Shown here: piece after piece, positions 37,326 to 46,496 of the stretch
Numbering within the stretch: position 1 is the stretch's first letter
How the letters are laid out: each line of letters opens with the position of its first letter
Assembly (NCBI GenBank): GCA_964529285.1
Contig: CAZGWK010000005.1
Span: 1-64,000 of the forward strand
Direction of reading: 5' to 3'
DNA length: 64,000 nucleotides
Source: SURF-21 sp964529285
GTDB lineage: Bacteria; Actinomycetota; Geothermincolia; Geothermincolales; RBG-13-55-18
The notes under the pieces: model-generated
Told to the model about the DNA's origin: nothing
Seen by the model: the letters and a program-made list of their open reading frames with translations, nothing else
Databases searched by the model: none
Program-made: the position numbers and the translations under genes

Positions 37326-37654
37326 ACTGTAAACCCTCCGCGTTTTTTACTTTACCGGCATGAGCCCTCATTTGGACGCTACCTCCGGCAACAGGGTTCA
37401 TTATACAGCAATATCGGCGGCGGACCGCCCCGGCTCAAGGGGAAAACAGGGAGCCGGAGGGCCTATAGGGGGTGCGTAACATCCTGCGCCTTCGGGTATA
37501 TAAAGATTTGACAGTAGAGTCGTCGCGCCGGGGAGATGAAGGACTCAATATGTCCCCGTTTTGGACGATTACTTCAGTATGCGGATTGCGAGGACCTAAG
37601 CGAGGAAGTCCTGCAGTGCGAACTCGCTTCAGGTTGGAAAGGAGTTGGGGAAAA
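37326..37654. promoter_or_regulatory. Divergent intergenic region of the glycan locus
   Basis: This 329-bp region separates the minus arm from the plus arm of the locus and should hold promoters for both. TTGACA at 37508-37513 and TATATAAA at 37497-37504 are the only promoter-like words, but their spacing does not make a normal pair. No hairpin with a T-run was found. Longer open frames here extending the acyltransferase N-terminus lack family similarity. Confidence 0.45.
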
Positions 37655-38383
37655 ATGGATTGGGAAAATACTTCTAAGCTGGCAAGGGGCTACGGCTTCC
37701 TCGCTCGCAATATCATCGCTGGAAAAGTGACCAACAAAGTCCTGGACCTCCTGGCCTTCCTGGACTACAGGCTGCTCATGTACCTCTCCATGTGGCACCC
37801 GGACATGGAGTCCCGCAAGAAGCTGCTGCGCAAGCGCGGCGTGAACATCTCGGACGAGGCATGGGTAGACGTGGGGGTATGGATAGAGATGACCACCCCG
37901 CAGGCGGTGATCATCGAGGACTATGCCAAGCTGGCCTACGGCGTGGTCATCTACGCCCACGACGCGGCGGTGAACTCCGTCGCCGACCTGCCCATGCGGG
38001 TGACGCCCACGCGCCTCGGCTACAACTGCGCCGTCGGCACCCGCTCCGTCATCATGCCCGGCGTCACCGTGGGCCGGCACAGCGGTGTGGTCCCCGGGTC
38101 GGTGGTCACCCACGACGTAGCCGATATGACGGTGGTAGGCGGCAATCCCGCCAGGCATCTCTTCACCGACGAGCAGCTGGGGCTGGCCTGGCAGGAGGAT
38201 ATGAGGCAGCACCCGGAGCTCTATTACGACCATCCCAACCCGGGACGTGCCCCCGAAACCCCCCTCGACGATCTCCTGACCTGGCGCGAGGAAGGGCTGC
38301 CCATAAAGGACTACAGCGAGCTGCGCACCGGGACGCCCTTCGACTATATCCTCGATGCCAAGGCGAAGAAGAAAAAGCGCTGA
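37655..38383 (+). CDS. Hexapeptide-repeat acyltransferase
   Basis: A 242-residue protein from MDWENTSKLARGYG, with AAAGGAG upstream. The central region is a left-handed beta helix of hexapeptide repeats, with AWVDVGVWIEM, AVIIEDYAKLAYG, YNCAVGTRSVIMPGVTVG and VTHDVADMTVVGGNPARHL, typical of WbbJ/LacA-type acetyltransferases. It probably O-acetylates a sugar of the exported glycan. It is the first gene of the plus arm, followed after 9 bp by a methyltransferase. Confidence 0.88.
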   Translation: MDWENTSKLARGYGFLARNIIAGKVTNKVLDLLAFLDYRLLMYLSMWHPDMESRKKLLRKRGVNISDEAWVDVGVWIEMTTPQAVIIEDYAKLAYGVVIYAHDAAVNSVADLPMRVTPTRLGYNCAVGTRSVIMPGVTVGRHSGVVPGSVVTHDVADMTVVGGNPARHLFTDEQLGLAWQEDMRQHPELYYDHPNPGRAPETPLDDLLTWREEGLPIKDYSELRTGTPFDYILDAKAKKKKR

Positions 38384-38392
38384 GGCTGCCGT

Positions 38393-39157
38393 GTGGAGCG
38401 GCGGCACTCGGCGGACAGCCGGGCACGCCGCAGAAAAAGTGCGCAAGGGTTTGTACGAGCGGCTGATCTACCGTTATCCTTGAGACAAAGTAAACGCTCA
38501 GGCGAGAAAGAACGGGTCTTGTACGACGAGGGATACTACCGTTACCGCGAGTCCACGCGCGATTTCAGCATCGAGGCCGGGCTGCTCTACGACATGCTCT
38601 CGCCCGGGCCCGCTGCGCGCATACTAGAGGTGGGGTGCGGGGGAGGTGCCCTCCTCTCTTTTCTGGAGGCCAGGGGCCACAGCGCTACGGGCGTGGACAT
38701 CCTGGAGGAGGCGGTGCGCCTGGCCTCACAGGCCGCTCCGTCCAGCCGGGTGATAAGGTCGCATGCCGGCGAGCTGCCCTTCGATGCGGGTTCCTTCGAC
38801 CGCCTGCTCAGCCATCACCTGGTGGAGCACCTCGACGACCTTCCGGGTGCGCTGCAGGAGTGGCGCCGCGTGCTGGTGCCGGGAGCCGTGGTGGCGATAT
38901 GCACTCCGAACCGTCTCTACCCCAGCCCGCGCATCTTCGACGATCCCAGCCACGTGCACGTCTACGACCGGCGCGAACTGGCGGGAGTGGTTGAAGAAGC
39001 CGGTTTCAGGGTCGAGGATTCACTTACCGTGTTCCCGCATCTGTGGAAGGACCGTTTAAGCGTGGCGGTGGGCGTCCCTCTGTGGCGCGCCTTCTGCCGC
39101 CTGCCTTATTTTCGCGACCGGGGGCGCAGCCTGCTGCTCTCGGCACAGCGGCGTTAG
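38393..39157 (+). CDS. Class I SAM-dependent methyltransferase
   Basis: A methyltransferase of up to 254 residues (GTG start); the first 40 or so residues are not conserved in type, and a later TTG at 38519 (LYDEGYYRYRES) could be the true start. ILEVGCGGGALLSFLEARG is motif I and SFDRLLSHHLVEHLDD the acidic motif. It is a UbiE/Methyltransf_11-type enzyme. Placed between acyltransferase and GT4 genes, it probably decorates the glycan; the acceptor is unknown. Confidence 0.85.
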   Translation: MERRHSADSRARRRKSAQGFVRAADLPLSLRQSKRSGEKERVLYDEGYYRYRESTRDFSIEAGLLYDMLSPGPAARILEVGCGGGALLSFLEARGHSATGVDILEEAVRLASQAAPSSRVIRSHAGELPFDAGSFDRLLSHHLVEHLDDLPGALQEWRRVLVPGAVVAICTPNRLYPSPRIFDDPSHVHVYDRRELAGVVEEAGFRVEDSLTVFPHLWKDRLSVAVGVPLWRAFCRLPYFRDRGRSLLLSAQRR

Positions 39158-39166
39158 GAGTGCGAT

Positions 39167-40429
39167 TTGTCTGCATACCGTCTGCTCATCGCGAACCACG
39201 CGGTGGAGATAGGAGGGGCGGAGCGCGTCCTCCTGCGCTTCCTGCAGCGCATCGACCGCGGCCTCTTCGAGCCCGCGCTGGCTTGTCCTCACCCTGGTCC
39301 CTTGAGCGAGGAGGCGGCGAAGCTGGGCCTGCGGGTCCACTTCGGTTATCCGGCCCCGAGGCTGCTGGAGGTGAGGAGGAGGTCCCTGGGTAAAAGCCGC
39401 CTGGCGGCGCTGGCCTATCCCTGGGACATGGCGCGCACCGTATGCGGATTGGCGCGCCTGCTGCGCAAGGGCGGTTACGACCTGGTACTGACCAACAGCG
39501 CCAAGGCGGATATCTACGGCAGCCTCGCCGCCCGCCTGGCCGGGATACCGGTGGTGTGGCGCCTGCACGATATCGTTGATTGCGACGCCTTCAGCCGCCT
39601 CAACATCGCGCTCTTCCGCTTCTTCGCCACCTGGTTCGCCGCCAGGGTCCTGGCGGTATCCGGGGCGGTGCGCGACGCTCTTATGGCCCGCAGCGTACGC
39701 GGGGACAAGATCGCGGTGGTGTACAACGGCATCGATTTAGAGGCGCTGTCCCGTACGGCACAGCGTGATGCGGCGAGGGTGGAGTGGGATCTCCAGGAGG
39801 ATGCACCGGTCGCCGGCCTGGTGGGCAGGCTGGTGGACTGGAAGGGACCGGACCGTTTTCTCGCGGCCGCGGCGGAGGTAGCCCGGACTATCCCGCAGGC
39901 CCGCTTCATGCTGGTGGGAGACGCTATCTTCGGGGAAGCGGGTTACTTGGGCGAGTTGAAGGAGATGGCCGTCCGGCTGGGATTGGGAGAGCGGGCCGTC
40001 TTCACCGGTTTCCGGGAGGATGCGCTGCGCATCATGTCGGGGCTGGACGTGTTGGTGCACGCCTCCCTGCTCCCAGATCCTCTGCCCACGGTGCTCATCG
40101 AGGCTATGGCCCTGGGGCTTCCCGTGGTGGCGGCGGATGCCGGGGGCGTGCGCGAGATAGTGCGCGAGGGATCGACCGGCCTGGTGGTGCCGCCCGGAGA
40201 CGTGCGGGCCATGAGCGAGGCCATGGTGGAGCTGCTGTCGGACCCTGAGGAAGCTGCCCGCATGGGCAGGGCGGGCCGCGAGCTTGCGGGAGAACGGTTC
40301 GATATCGAGAGGCAGGCGCGGAGGCTCGAAGAGGAGATGCTGTCCGTTCTACCCGGCATGGGAAAAGACGGCACTGCACGCGTGAGGGACCGGCGCAAGA
40401 GAAAGCCTTACGAGGGGATACGGGCATGA
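39167..40429 (+). CDS. Glycosyltransferase family 4
   Basis: A 420-residue GT4 enzyme starting at TTG after GGAG. The acceptor-domain motif IGGAERVLLRFLQRI is typical of the WaaG/PimA group. The donor site is in VLIEAMALGLPVVAADAGGV with GSTGLVVPPGD. The last 25 or so residues are basic. Its stop overlaps the next GT4 start (ATGA), so the two are translated together and probably act in sequence. Confidence 0.92.
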   Translation: MSAYRLLIANHAVEIGGAERVLLRFLQRIDRGLFEPALACPHPGPLSEEAAKLGLRVHFGYPAPRLLEVRRRSLGKSRLAALAYPWDMARTVCGLARLLRKGGYDLVLTNSAKADIYGSLAARLAGIPVVWRLHDIVDCDAFSRLNIALFRFFATWFAARVLAVSGAVRDALMARSVRGDKIAVVYNGIDLEALSRTAQRDAARVEWDLQEDAPVAGLVGRLVDWKGPDRFLAAAAEVARTIPQARFMLVGDAIFGEAGYLGELKEMAVRLGLGERAVFTGFREDALRIMSGLDVLVHASLLPDPLPTVLIEAMALGLPVVAADAGGVREIVREGSTGLVVPPGDVRAMSEAMVELLSDPEEAARMGRAGRELAGERFDIERQARRLEEEMLSVLPGMGKDGTARVRDRRKRKPYEGIRA

Positions 40430-41541
40430 GGATAGGGGTAGAGGGGCGCACCCTGCAGGGAGAGAGATACGGCGTAGCCCGTTACCTGGTTAACCTCCTG
40501 CGCAACCTGGTGGAGTCGGAGGGGAACGAGGAATACATCGTCTACCTCTCCGAACCCATCGTCCCCCTGGACTTCTCCTCGCCGCGCCTGCGGCTGGAGG
40601 TCCTGGGCCGCGCCCCGGGGCTCACCTGGAGGCACCTGCGCCTTCCCCTGGCCATGCGCCGCGATAAGGTGGACCTGCATTACTCGCCCTCCTATTTCCT
40701 GCCCTTGCTCAAGTTATGCCCGGCCGTGGTGGTGGTGCACGATCTGACCTTCAAGGTGCACCCCGAATGGTTCGCGAAGGATCTAAGGTTCCGTTTCGAC
40801 GACTTCTTCTGGCGCGAGGTCAAGCGGGCCGAGCGCATCGTCACCGTGAGCGAACATTCCAAGAGGGATATCTTGCGCATCCTGAAGGTGGATGCGTCCA
40901 GGGTGACGGTGATAGCCGAGGCCGCCGACCCCTTTTTCCGTCCCGTCGGCGACGTGGAGCGCCTGGCGGAAGTGCGGAGCAGTTACGGACTCGAGCCCGG
41001 TTTCCTCTTCACGGTGGGGGCTGTCCATACGCGCAGGAACCTGGAGCGCCTCATCGAGGCGGTTTCCCTCGCCTCGCGCGACCTGGGGGAGGGACTGCAG
41101 CTTCTCATACTGGGTACCCCGGCGCCCTTCACGCCTCCGGTCGATATATGGGGGACGGCGCGCCGCTGCGGCATGGAGGACAGGCTTAGACACGTGGAAT
41201 ACCTGCCCGAGGAGGATCTGCTGCTCTTGTACAACGCCTGCGGGCTGTTCGTCTATCCCTCCCTCTACGAAGGGTTCGGGCTGCCGGTGATCGAGGCCAT
41301 GGCCTGCGGCGCGCCCGTCGTCTGCTCGGGCGTGACCTCGCTTCCGGAGGTCGCGGGGGATGCGGCACTCTTCTTCGACCCCCTGAACGTAGAGGACATG
41401 GCTTCAGCGGTATCCAGGGCGGCGGGCGACGCCGCTCTGCGCCAGGATCTCATCCGGGCGGGCAAGACCAGAGCCGCCTCGTTCTCCTGGCGGAAAACGG
41501 TCGAGGAGACTTTGCAGGTCTTCCGCGAAACAATTGCATGA
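40426..41541 (+). CDS. Glycosyltransferase family 4
   Basis: A 371-residue GT4 enzyme, coupled to the preceding gene by a 4-bp overlap. It shows ERYGVARYLVNLLRNL near the N-terminus, TVSEHSKRDILRIL in the middle, and PSLYEGFGLPVIEAMACGAP, the donor-binding EX7E region. It is related to mannosyltransferases such as MtfB. The specific sugar and linkage cannot be read from sequence. Confidence 0.92.
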   Translation: MRIGVEGRTLQGERYGVARYLVNLLRNLVESEGNEEYIVYLSEPIVPLDFSSPRLRLEVLGRAPGLTWRHLRLPLAMRRDKVDLHYSPSYFLPLLKLCPAVVVVHDLTFKVHPEWFAKDLRFRFDDFFWREVKRAERIVTVSEHSKRDILRILKVDASRVTVIAEAADPFFRPVGDVERLAEVRSSYGLEPGFLFTVGAVHTRRNLERLIEAVSLASRDLGEGLQLLILGTPAPFTPPVDIWGTARRCGMEDRLRHVEYLPEEDLLLLYNACGLFVYPSLYEGFGLPVIEAMACGAPVVCSGVTSLPEVAGDAALFFDPLNVEDMASAVSRAAGDAALRQDLIRAGKTRAASFSWRKTVEETLQVFRETIA

Positions 41542-41778
41542 CGATTGATCGTTTGCATCGCGTAAGCGACAGCGCCGAGCGAAGCGAGGTGCGGCGGTGT
41601 CCAGTGCCGTGACGCGCCGCGCGCACGCGGCCTGGCACGTGTTCGTTGCGATTGAAGGCGTACCATCCATGGACCGCCGGACCCCTCAGGGGCCGGCGCG
41701 CGCGTTTGCTAAAATGGGCTCATACTATGTCCCGCATGGGGCGATATAAGAAATACGTAGCAATATCGAGGTGGGGTG

Positions 41779-42753
41779 ATGACGCAGGTGAAAGAAGAGG
41801 GCGAGTACAGGCCACGGGTGAGCGCGGTGATCCCGAACTGGCACCGCAAAGGCGACCTGAGGGAGGCGCTCGAGGCCATCAAGGCCCAGACCTATCCCAT
41901 CGAGGAGATAATCGTAGTCGACAATAACTCCCAGGACGGCACGCGGGAGATGATCGAGGAGGAATTCCCCGAGGTGATGTTCATCCAGTCGCCGCACAAC
42001 ATCGTCATCCAGGCGCTGAACATCGGGGCCAAGACGGCGCGCGGGGACATCATCCTCCACCAGGACAACGACGGCGTGCTGGCTCCCGATGCGGTGGAGC
42101 GCATGGTCGGCGTCTTAGCCTCCGACCCGAGTATCGCCGTGGTGCACTCCAAGAACCTCTACTACGACACCGGTGAGGAGTTCGACCCCCTGCGCTGGTT
42201 CACGCCGGAGGAGCAGGCGTCGCAGGGGATCATCGACGTGCCCAGCTTTCACGGCAACGGCGCCATGATCAGGCGCGACGTCCTGGAGGAGATCGACTAC
42301 ATCGAACCGGAGATACTCCTCTACCAGTTTGAGAGGAACATATCCACCAAGGCCATCGACCGCGGCTACCGCATCGTCTACCATCCCGCCTCGGTCATAC
42401 GGCACAAGATCTCGCGCGAGGTGCGCAATCCCGGCCACCGGCTGTACATCACCATGACCGGTGGGTGGTGGTACCTGGCTCGCTTTTATCCCACGGGCAA
42501 GGCCCTGCAGAAGGCATTCATGTACCTGGTCTTCTTCGTACTCTATTCCCTCAAACACCGTACTTTCCGTGACTTCTTCCGCGGTATATTCGACACGTTG
42601 CTGGGACTGCCGCAGGTGCTCAGGGGCAGGAACGTCGTAGCGAGGGAAACCGTGAAGATACTGGAGAGCAAGCCCTACGAGACCTCCCTCATCTGGTACG
42701 GCTCGTGGGACACTGCCAGAAAATGGCTGAGAGTGAAAACGGGTAAGGGATAA
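41779..42753 (+). CDS. Glycosyltransferase family 2
   Basis: A 324-residue GT2 enzyme from ATG 41779 with GAGGTGG upstream; a GTG 3 bases earlier is an alternative. SAVIPNWHRKGDLREALEAI and IIVVDNNSQDGT are the nucleotide-binding strands, and LHQDNDGVLAPDAV has the metal-binding DxD-like acidic block. A hydrophobic patch near 240-260 (KAFMYLVFFVLYSL) may associate it with the membrane, as in rhamnosyltransferases of the WbbL type. It stands 237 bp after the GT4 pair. Confidence 0.92.
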   Translation: MTQVKEEGEYRPRVSAVIPNWHRKGDLREALEAIKAQTYPIEEIIVVDNNSQDGTREMIEEEFPEVMFIQSPHNIVIQALNIGAKTARGDIILHQDNDGVLAPDAVERMVGVLASDPSIAVVHSKNLYYDTGEEFDPLRWFTPEEQASQGIIDVPSFHGNGAMIRRDVLEEIDYIEPEILLYQFERNISTKAIDRGYRIVYHPASVIRHKISREVRNPGHRLYITMTGGWWYLARFYPTGKALQKAFMYLVFFVLYSLKHRTFRDFFRGIFDTLLGLPQVLRGRNVVARETVKILESKPYETSLIWYGSWDTARKWLRVKTGKG

Positions 42754-42784
42754 GGGTGAAAGCGGGGTCAAGGAGGAATGCACG

Positions 42785-43456
42785 ATGGCCGAGGACGGTA
42801 AGGCTCACTTTCTGGATGATCTAAGGCTGGCCGTGAAGCGCAAGGGGGCGGGCGGTCTGGTGCGGGACGTCCTGCTGCATCCCGGCAACCAGGCCATAGC
42901 CCTCTACCGCGTTTACCGCATACTCTACCTCAAGGGCCACCCCAACCTGGCCTTCCTGGGCTACAGGTTGAACTACTGGCTTTGCGGGGTGGAGATACAT
43001 CCCGACGCCGATATCGGGCCGGACTTCCATCTCGACCACCCCGTGGCCACCCTCATCGGGCGCCAGACGCGTATCGGCAAGGGAGTGCGCATCTATTCCC
43101 ATGTGGCCGTGGGGGCCGTGGGCCTGCCGGAGAACAAGCCCTTCATGGACGTGCGCGACTACGTGCAGATATATCACGGGGCCATGGTCGGCGGCAGCGC
43201 GACCATCGGCGAATACGCCGAGATCGGCCTCAACGCGGTGGTGTGGGACCAGGATGTGCCGCCCTATTCCGTGGTGGTGGGCAACCCGGCAAAGGTGATA
43301 AGGGTGGAGGGCAGGCGGGTCGATCCCGCCGACTACAAGGGATACAAGTACGACCCCGTGCATTTCCACGGTCCGCCTCCGGAGCACGACCCGGACAAAG
43401 AGCCGGAACGCAGCGAGTCCTGGACTGACCCCACTTCATACCTCGACAAGAAATAG
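42785..43456 (+). CDS. Serine-acetyltransferase-like hexapeptide protein
   Basis: A 223-residue protein from MAEDGKAHFLDDLRLAV, with AGGAGG upstream. A helical N-terminus precedes a left-handed beta helix: IHPDADIGPDFHLDHP, TLIGRQTRIGKGVRI, ATIGEYAEIGLNAVV and SVVVGNPAKVIRVEG. It resembles CysE, but at the end of a glycan operon it may instead acetylate a sugar, as serine O-acetyltransferase homologues in capsule loci do. Both remain possible. It ends at a bidirectional terminator. Confidence 0.8.
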   Translation: MAEDGKAHFLDDLRLAVKRKGAGGLVRDVLLHPGNQAIALYRVYRILYLKGHPNLAFLGYRLNYWLCGVEIHPDADIGPDFHLDHPVATLIGRQTRIGKGVRIYSHVAVGAVGLPENKPFMDVRDYVQIYHGAMVGGSATIGEYAEIGLNAVVWDQDVPPYSVVVGNPAKVIRVEGRRVDPADYKGYKYDPVHFHGPPPEHDPDKEPERSESWTDPTSYLDKK

Positions 43457-43461
43457 GCCGC

Positions 43462-43482
43462 CCGCGCGATATCCTCGCGCGG
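43462..43482. terminator. Bidirectional terminator
   Basis: CCGCGCGA (43462-43469) pairs with TCGCGCGG (43475-43482) around TATCC; on the plus strand GGTTTTT follows a few bases later. It separates the convergent acyltransferase and deaminase genes. Confidence 0.7.
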
Positions 43483-43809
43483 TCAGCGGTTTTTCAGCCT
43501 CTCGTAGAGTTCGTCGATGTTGATGCCGAATATCCGGAAAGAGGCGTCGCGTAGCTCACTTGAGCAGTCGGCTGCCGCGAATACCTTGCCCTCCGCGAGG
43601 TCTCTCCACGTCGGCGGCAGCTTCTCTCTCTCCTCTGTCATCCCCCACATCTCGTCTCGCGCAAGGTAGAGCACTCTGCCTATCCCCGCCGTGAGCATGC
43701 GGACCATGCACATGGGGCAGGGCTCGAGCGAGGTGTACAGGGTAAGTTCCCCCGGCGGGATGTCGAGTCTTAAGTCCTCGAGCTCGTTCATGGTCACCAT
43801 CTCGCCGTG
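43483..43809 (-). pseudogene. Nucleoside deaminase, truncated at the N-terminus
   Basis: The 105-residue frame contains the second zinc motif of cytidine/guanine/tRNA-adenosine deaminases, TSLEPCPMC. The first zinc motif is encoded in frame just upstream of the first Met (LHGEMVT, with His and catalytic Glu at 43801-43809), but I find no start codon upstream in that frame. Family members are about 150 residues, so the first 50 or so are missing. The EFR1 gene begins divergently 105 bp away, suggesting a rearrangement removed the 5' end. A non-standard start upstream cannot be excluded. Confidence 0.7.
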
Positions 43810-43913
43810 CAGGTCGCTGCGGAAATAAGGGTGGAAAATATTATGGGTCGTGGTAGTATCTTGGCAGCGGAATATGGGAGGGGGACCCGGACTTGCGGCG
43901 AAGGAGGAATGAG

Positions 43914-44759
43914 TTGCACAAGGGGACCGTCGCGTTCTTGTATCTTTCTCCCTCTGGCTCTACACGCAAAGCCGGACGTGAGGTCTGCGCGTTCCTCGAG
44001 GCAAGGGGTTACACGACGGAGGAGTTCGACATCGCCCGCTACCGCGGCAGCGAGGAAGAGATATTCAGGGGGATCCGTGAATGCTCCCTGCTGCTCGTGG
44101 GCAGTCCCGTATATGCCGACCACGCCGCGTACCCGGTTATGTCGCTGCTGGGATCGATACCCCGGGGCGAGGGGAAACCGGCGCTTGCCTATACCACGTA
44201 CGGCGAGGTCTCCAGCGGGAGTTCCGTCTACCAGCTCTTCAAGGCGCTGGACGGCAAGGGGTACAGGGTTCTCGGCGTGGCGGAGGTCCTTGCGGTCCAC
44301 TCCATGATGTTCAGGGACTCAAGACCCACGGGCGAGGGACGCCCGAACGAGGAGGATTTCGAGGTTCTCGGACGCTGGCTGGAAGAACTAGAGGTGGGAC
44401 TCGCGCATGATGGTGTTGCGGGGATCGAGGCTTCCAACATACGGCCCGGCAGGTTCGACCGCATGCTCGATGCCGCGGTGTTCAACCCCGGGTTCATGCA
44501 CCATTTCTGGCCCAGGATAAGATTCAGGCCCGAGAGGTGCGATTCCTGCGGAGCCTGCCAGAAGAAGTGCCCCGTGGGCAGGCTTGACGACTTGCCGAGG
44601 ATTGACGGCGGCATCGACTGCCTCTACTGTTACCAGTGCGTGCGCTCCTGCCCGCGGGGCGCATTCGACGCTCCCATGTGGATAGCCCATCAGGCGATCA
44701 GGTTCCTCAGCAAGGCGTCGGGCATGAGGCAGAAGCACGCTACCAGGACCTACACCTGA
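43914..44759 (+). CDS. EFR1-type flavodoxin-ferredoxin fusion
   Basis: A 281-residue protein starting at TTG 43914, because a perfect AAGGAGGA lies 6 bases upstream; the frame opens 21 bases earlier without such a site. Residues 1-150 are flavodoxin-like: FLYLSPSGSTRKAG (phosphate-binding loop) and VGSPVYADHAAYPV. The C-terminal 60 residues hold a dicluster ferredoxin, CDSCGACQKKCPVG and CLYCYQCVRSCP. EFR1 proteins occur in anaerobes and should shuttle electrons between an iron-sulfur donor and flavin; the partner is unknown. It is a monocistronic gene. Confidence 0.88.
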   Translation: MHKGTVAFLYLSPSGSTRKAGREVCAFLEARGYTTEEFDIARYRGSEEEIFRGIRECSLLLVGSPVYADHAAYPVMSLLGSIPRGEGKPALAYTTYGEVSSGSSVYQLFKALDGKGYRVLGVAEVLAVHSMMFRDSRPTGEGRPNEEDFEVLGRWLEELEVGLAHDGVAGIEASNIRPGRFDRMLDAAVFNPGFMHHFWPRIRFRPERCDSCGACQKKCPVGRLDDLPRIDGGIDCLYCYQCVRSCPRGAFDAPMWIAHQAIRFLSKASGMRQKHATRTYT

Positions 44760-44925
44760 AGCGCCGGTAAAAGAGCAAACGGACTATTTCGTTATTCCCC
44801 CGATGAGAAGAGAGAGATGCGCCGGTGTCCGCGCACCCCTCTTCCTTACACATGCCTTATGGCCCTGCTGCAAGCGGTTGCATAATCATTAAACGGTTGC
44901 GAACATGGTTTTTTAGGGACGGCCT

Positions 44926-45498
44926 CTATTGACCGGGGGCGGCGTCGCCCAGGAAGAGCTTCATGGTATCACGCGCGTCGCCTATGCGCCCTCCCAACAC
45001 GTGGTAATAGGGGCTGAGCATCAGGGCCGGCGGCTCGGCCAGGCGGCCGTCGCGGCAGTAGCGGTCGTTCAATTCCGCGCATACGACCTTCCCGATGACC
45101 AGGGCGTATCTGTCTCCCGTCACCTCACTGTCGATTACCGCCTCGATCCACCCGAGGGCATCGTCTATCCGCGGCGGCGCGACCTCCTTTGAGGGCGACG
45201 ATCCCAGGCCCACCTCTTTCAACTCGTCCACCTCCGGTGGATAGTTCTTCGCGGTCATCATGGCCTTGTCGAAGGATGGTTCGCCCATGACGTTGACCAC
45301 GAATTCCCCCGTATCCCGGATGTTCTTCAGGGTGTGGCGCGGCAGGGCCGAGGCGATGGCGATGAGGTCCAGCGGCCTGAGTATGGGCATGACGCAGCCG
45401 TAGGGCGCCGCGTTTGCGATGCCATCCGCGTCGACGGTGGTGATCACGGTTACCGGCAACGGTAACATGAGTTTGAATTGATCAGGTCTTAACTCCAT
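44926..45498 (-). CDS. Flavin reductase-like FMN-binding protein
   Basis: A 190-residue protein of the flavin reductase-like (FMN-binding split barrel) family: TVITTVDADGIANAAPYGCVMP, LKNIRDTGEFVVNVMG and ALVIGKVVCAELND are typical of the group found in anaerobes, near rubredoxin or transport genes. It binds FMN and probably passes hydride or electrons to a partner. It is the last gene after the ABC transporter and TrmO fragment, 55 bp away, so it may be in their operon. Reduction of an imported metal complex is a speculative role. Confidence 0.85.
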   Translation of the reverse strand: MELRPDQFKLMLPLPVTVITTVDADGIANAAPYGCVMPILRPLDLIAIASALPRHTLKNIRDTGEFVVNVMGEPSFDKAMMTAKNYPPEVDELKEVGLGSSPSKEVAPPRIDDALGWIEAVIDSEVTGDRYALVIGKVVCAELNDRYCRDGRLAEPPALMLSPYYHVLGGRIGDARDTMKLFLGDAAPGQ

Positions 45499-45553
45499 CA
45501 GGTCTCATCTCCTCATATATGGTTTTGCCTCGCGAAACGGTGGTGCAGGGTAT

Positions 45554-45703
45554 CTACTTCCTGCAATGCGAAACGGCCTCCTCCGGCGAGAAGCGGCCCT
45601 GGAAGGGGGCTTCGTTCATGGTCCTGTAAGGTGAACCGATCACCCCCAGAGGCTTCAGGGCCATGGGCTCATCCCGCTTCTCGGCGGAGCCTTTGTTGGG
45701 CAT
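45554..45703 (-). pseudogene. TrmO (tRNA t6A37 methyltransferase) N-terminal fragment
   Basis: A 49-residue frame begins 4 bp after the ABC ATPase stop. It contains LKPLGVIGSPYRTMNEAPFQ and then GRFSPEE, the signature N-terminus of the TrmO/TsaA/YaeB family, and stops after AVSHCRK. Family members are 130-230 residues and the sequence beyond the stop shows no further similarity, so all but the first strand and loop is missing. The truncation removes the SAM-binding barrel, so it should be inactive. TrmO-like genes often sit beside metal transporter genes in anaerobes, which fits the place. Confidence 0.75.
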
Positions 45704-45707
45704 ACAG

Positions 45708-46496
45708 TCATTCCCCCATTCCTTTATCCGCCTCCAGGGCCTCCAGCGGGATCACGATCTTCCTGTCTCCCAGCGTCTCGACCTCCACCCTTACCCCGTA
45801 TACCCTGACCATACTCTCGGGGGTTATTACCTCTGTTCCTCCGCAATCGAATATCGCGCCGTCCTTGAGGAGCATGAACTTGTGCGAAAAGCGCAGGGCC
45901 AGGTTCACGTCGTGGATGGCCATCAGCGCAGCTATGCCCCTTTCGGCGACAGCCCTCTTCACCGTCTCCATGACCTCCAGCTGGTTTCTCAGGTCCAGGT
46001 TGCTGGTGGGTTCGTCCAGGAGCATTATGCCCGGTTCCTGGGCCAGGGCCCTGGCGATTACCACTTTCTGCAGCTCCCCCCCGCTGAGCTGGTCCAGGTA
46101 GCGCAGGGAAAGGTCCTCCAGTTCCAGGGACTCCATCACCTCCTGTACCACCTCCAGGTCACCGGCGCTCGCTCCCCAGTTGATGTGAGGCCGCCTCCCC
46201 ATGAGCACGGCGTCGAACACGGTCAGCCTGGCGCTGGTGCTCTCCCTCTGGGCCACGTAGCCCATGCGGCGGGCCATCTCCATGCGGCTCAAGCGTGCCG
46301 CGTCCTCCTCCTCGATGAGTACGGTACCTTCCTGGGGGTGCAGTATCCTCAGCAGGCATTTGATCATGGTGCTTTTTCCGGCGCCGTTGTTGCCGAGGAT
46401 GGAACAGAGCTCGCCCCTGGCGACGTCGAAGGACACCCCGTCCAGGACGGGCTTTGCGTTATAGGCGAACCGTATCCCGTCAACCGCCAGCATCAT
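45708..46496 (-). CDS. ABC transporter ATPase, FecE/BtuD type
   Basis: A 262-residue ATPase with Walker A GNNGAGKST (35-43), signature LSGGELQKV (137-145), Walker B IMLLDEP and the H-loop MAIHDVNLAL. It belongs to the iron-siderophore/cobalamin/molybdate importer group. Its ATG overlaps the permease stop as ATGA. It energises uptake through the adjacent permease and lipoprotein. Substrate class is inferred only from family. Confidence 0.95.
   Translation of the reverse strand: MMLAVDGIRFAYNAKPVLDGVSFDVARGELCSILGNNGAGKSTMIKCLLRILHPQEGTVLIEEEDAARLSRMEMARRMGYVAQRESTSARLTVFDAVLMGRRPHINWGASAGDLEVVQEVMESLELEDLSLRYLDQLSGGELQKVVIARALAQEPGIMLLDEPTSNLDLRNQLEVMETVKRAVAERGIAALMAIHDVNLALRFSHKFMLLKDGAIFDCGGTEVITPESMVRVYGVRVEVETLGDRKIVIPLEALEADKGMGE

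Noticed and set aside
37472..37654. N-terminal extension of 61 residues on the hexapeptide acyltransferase
   Set aside because: It lies in the divergent promoter region, has no family similarity, and the ATG at 37655 has a good Shine-Dalgarno.
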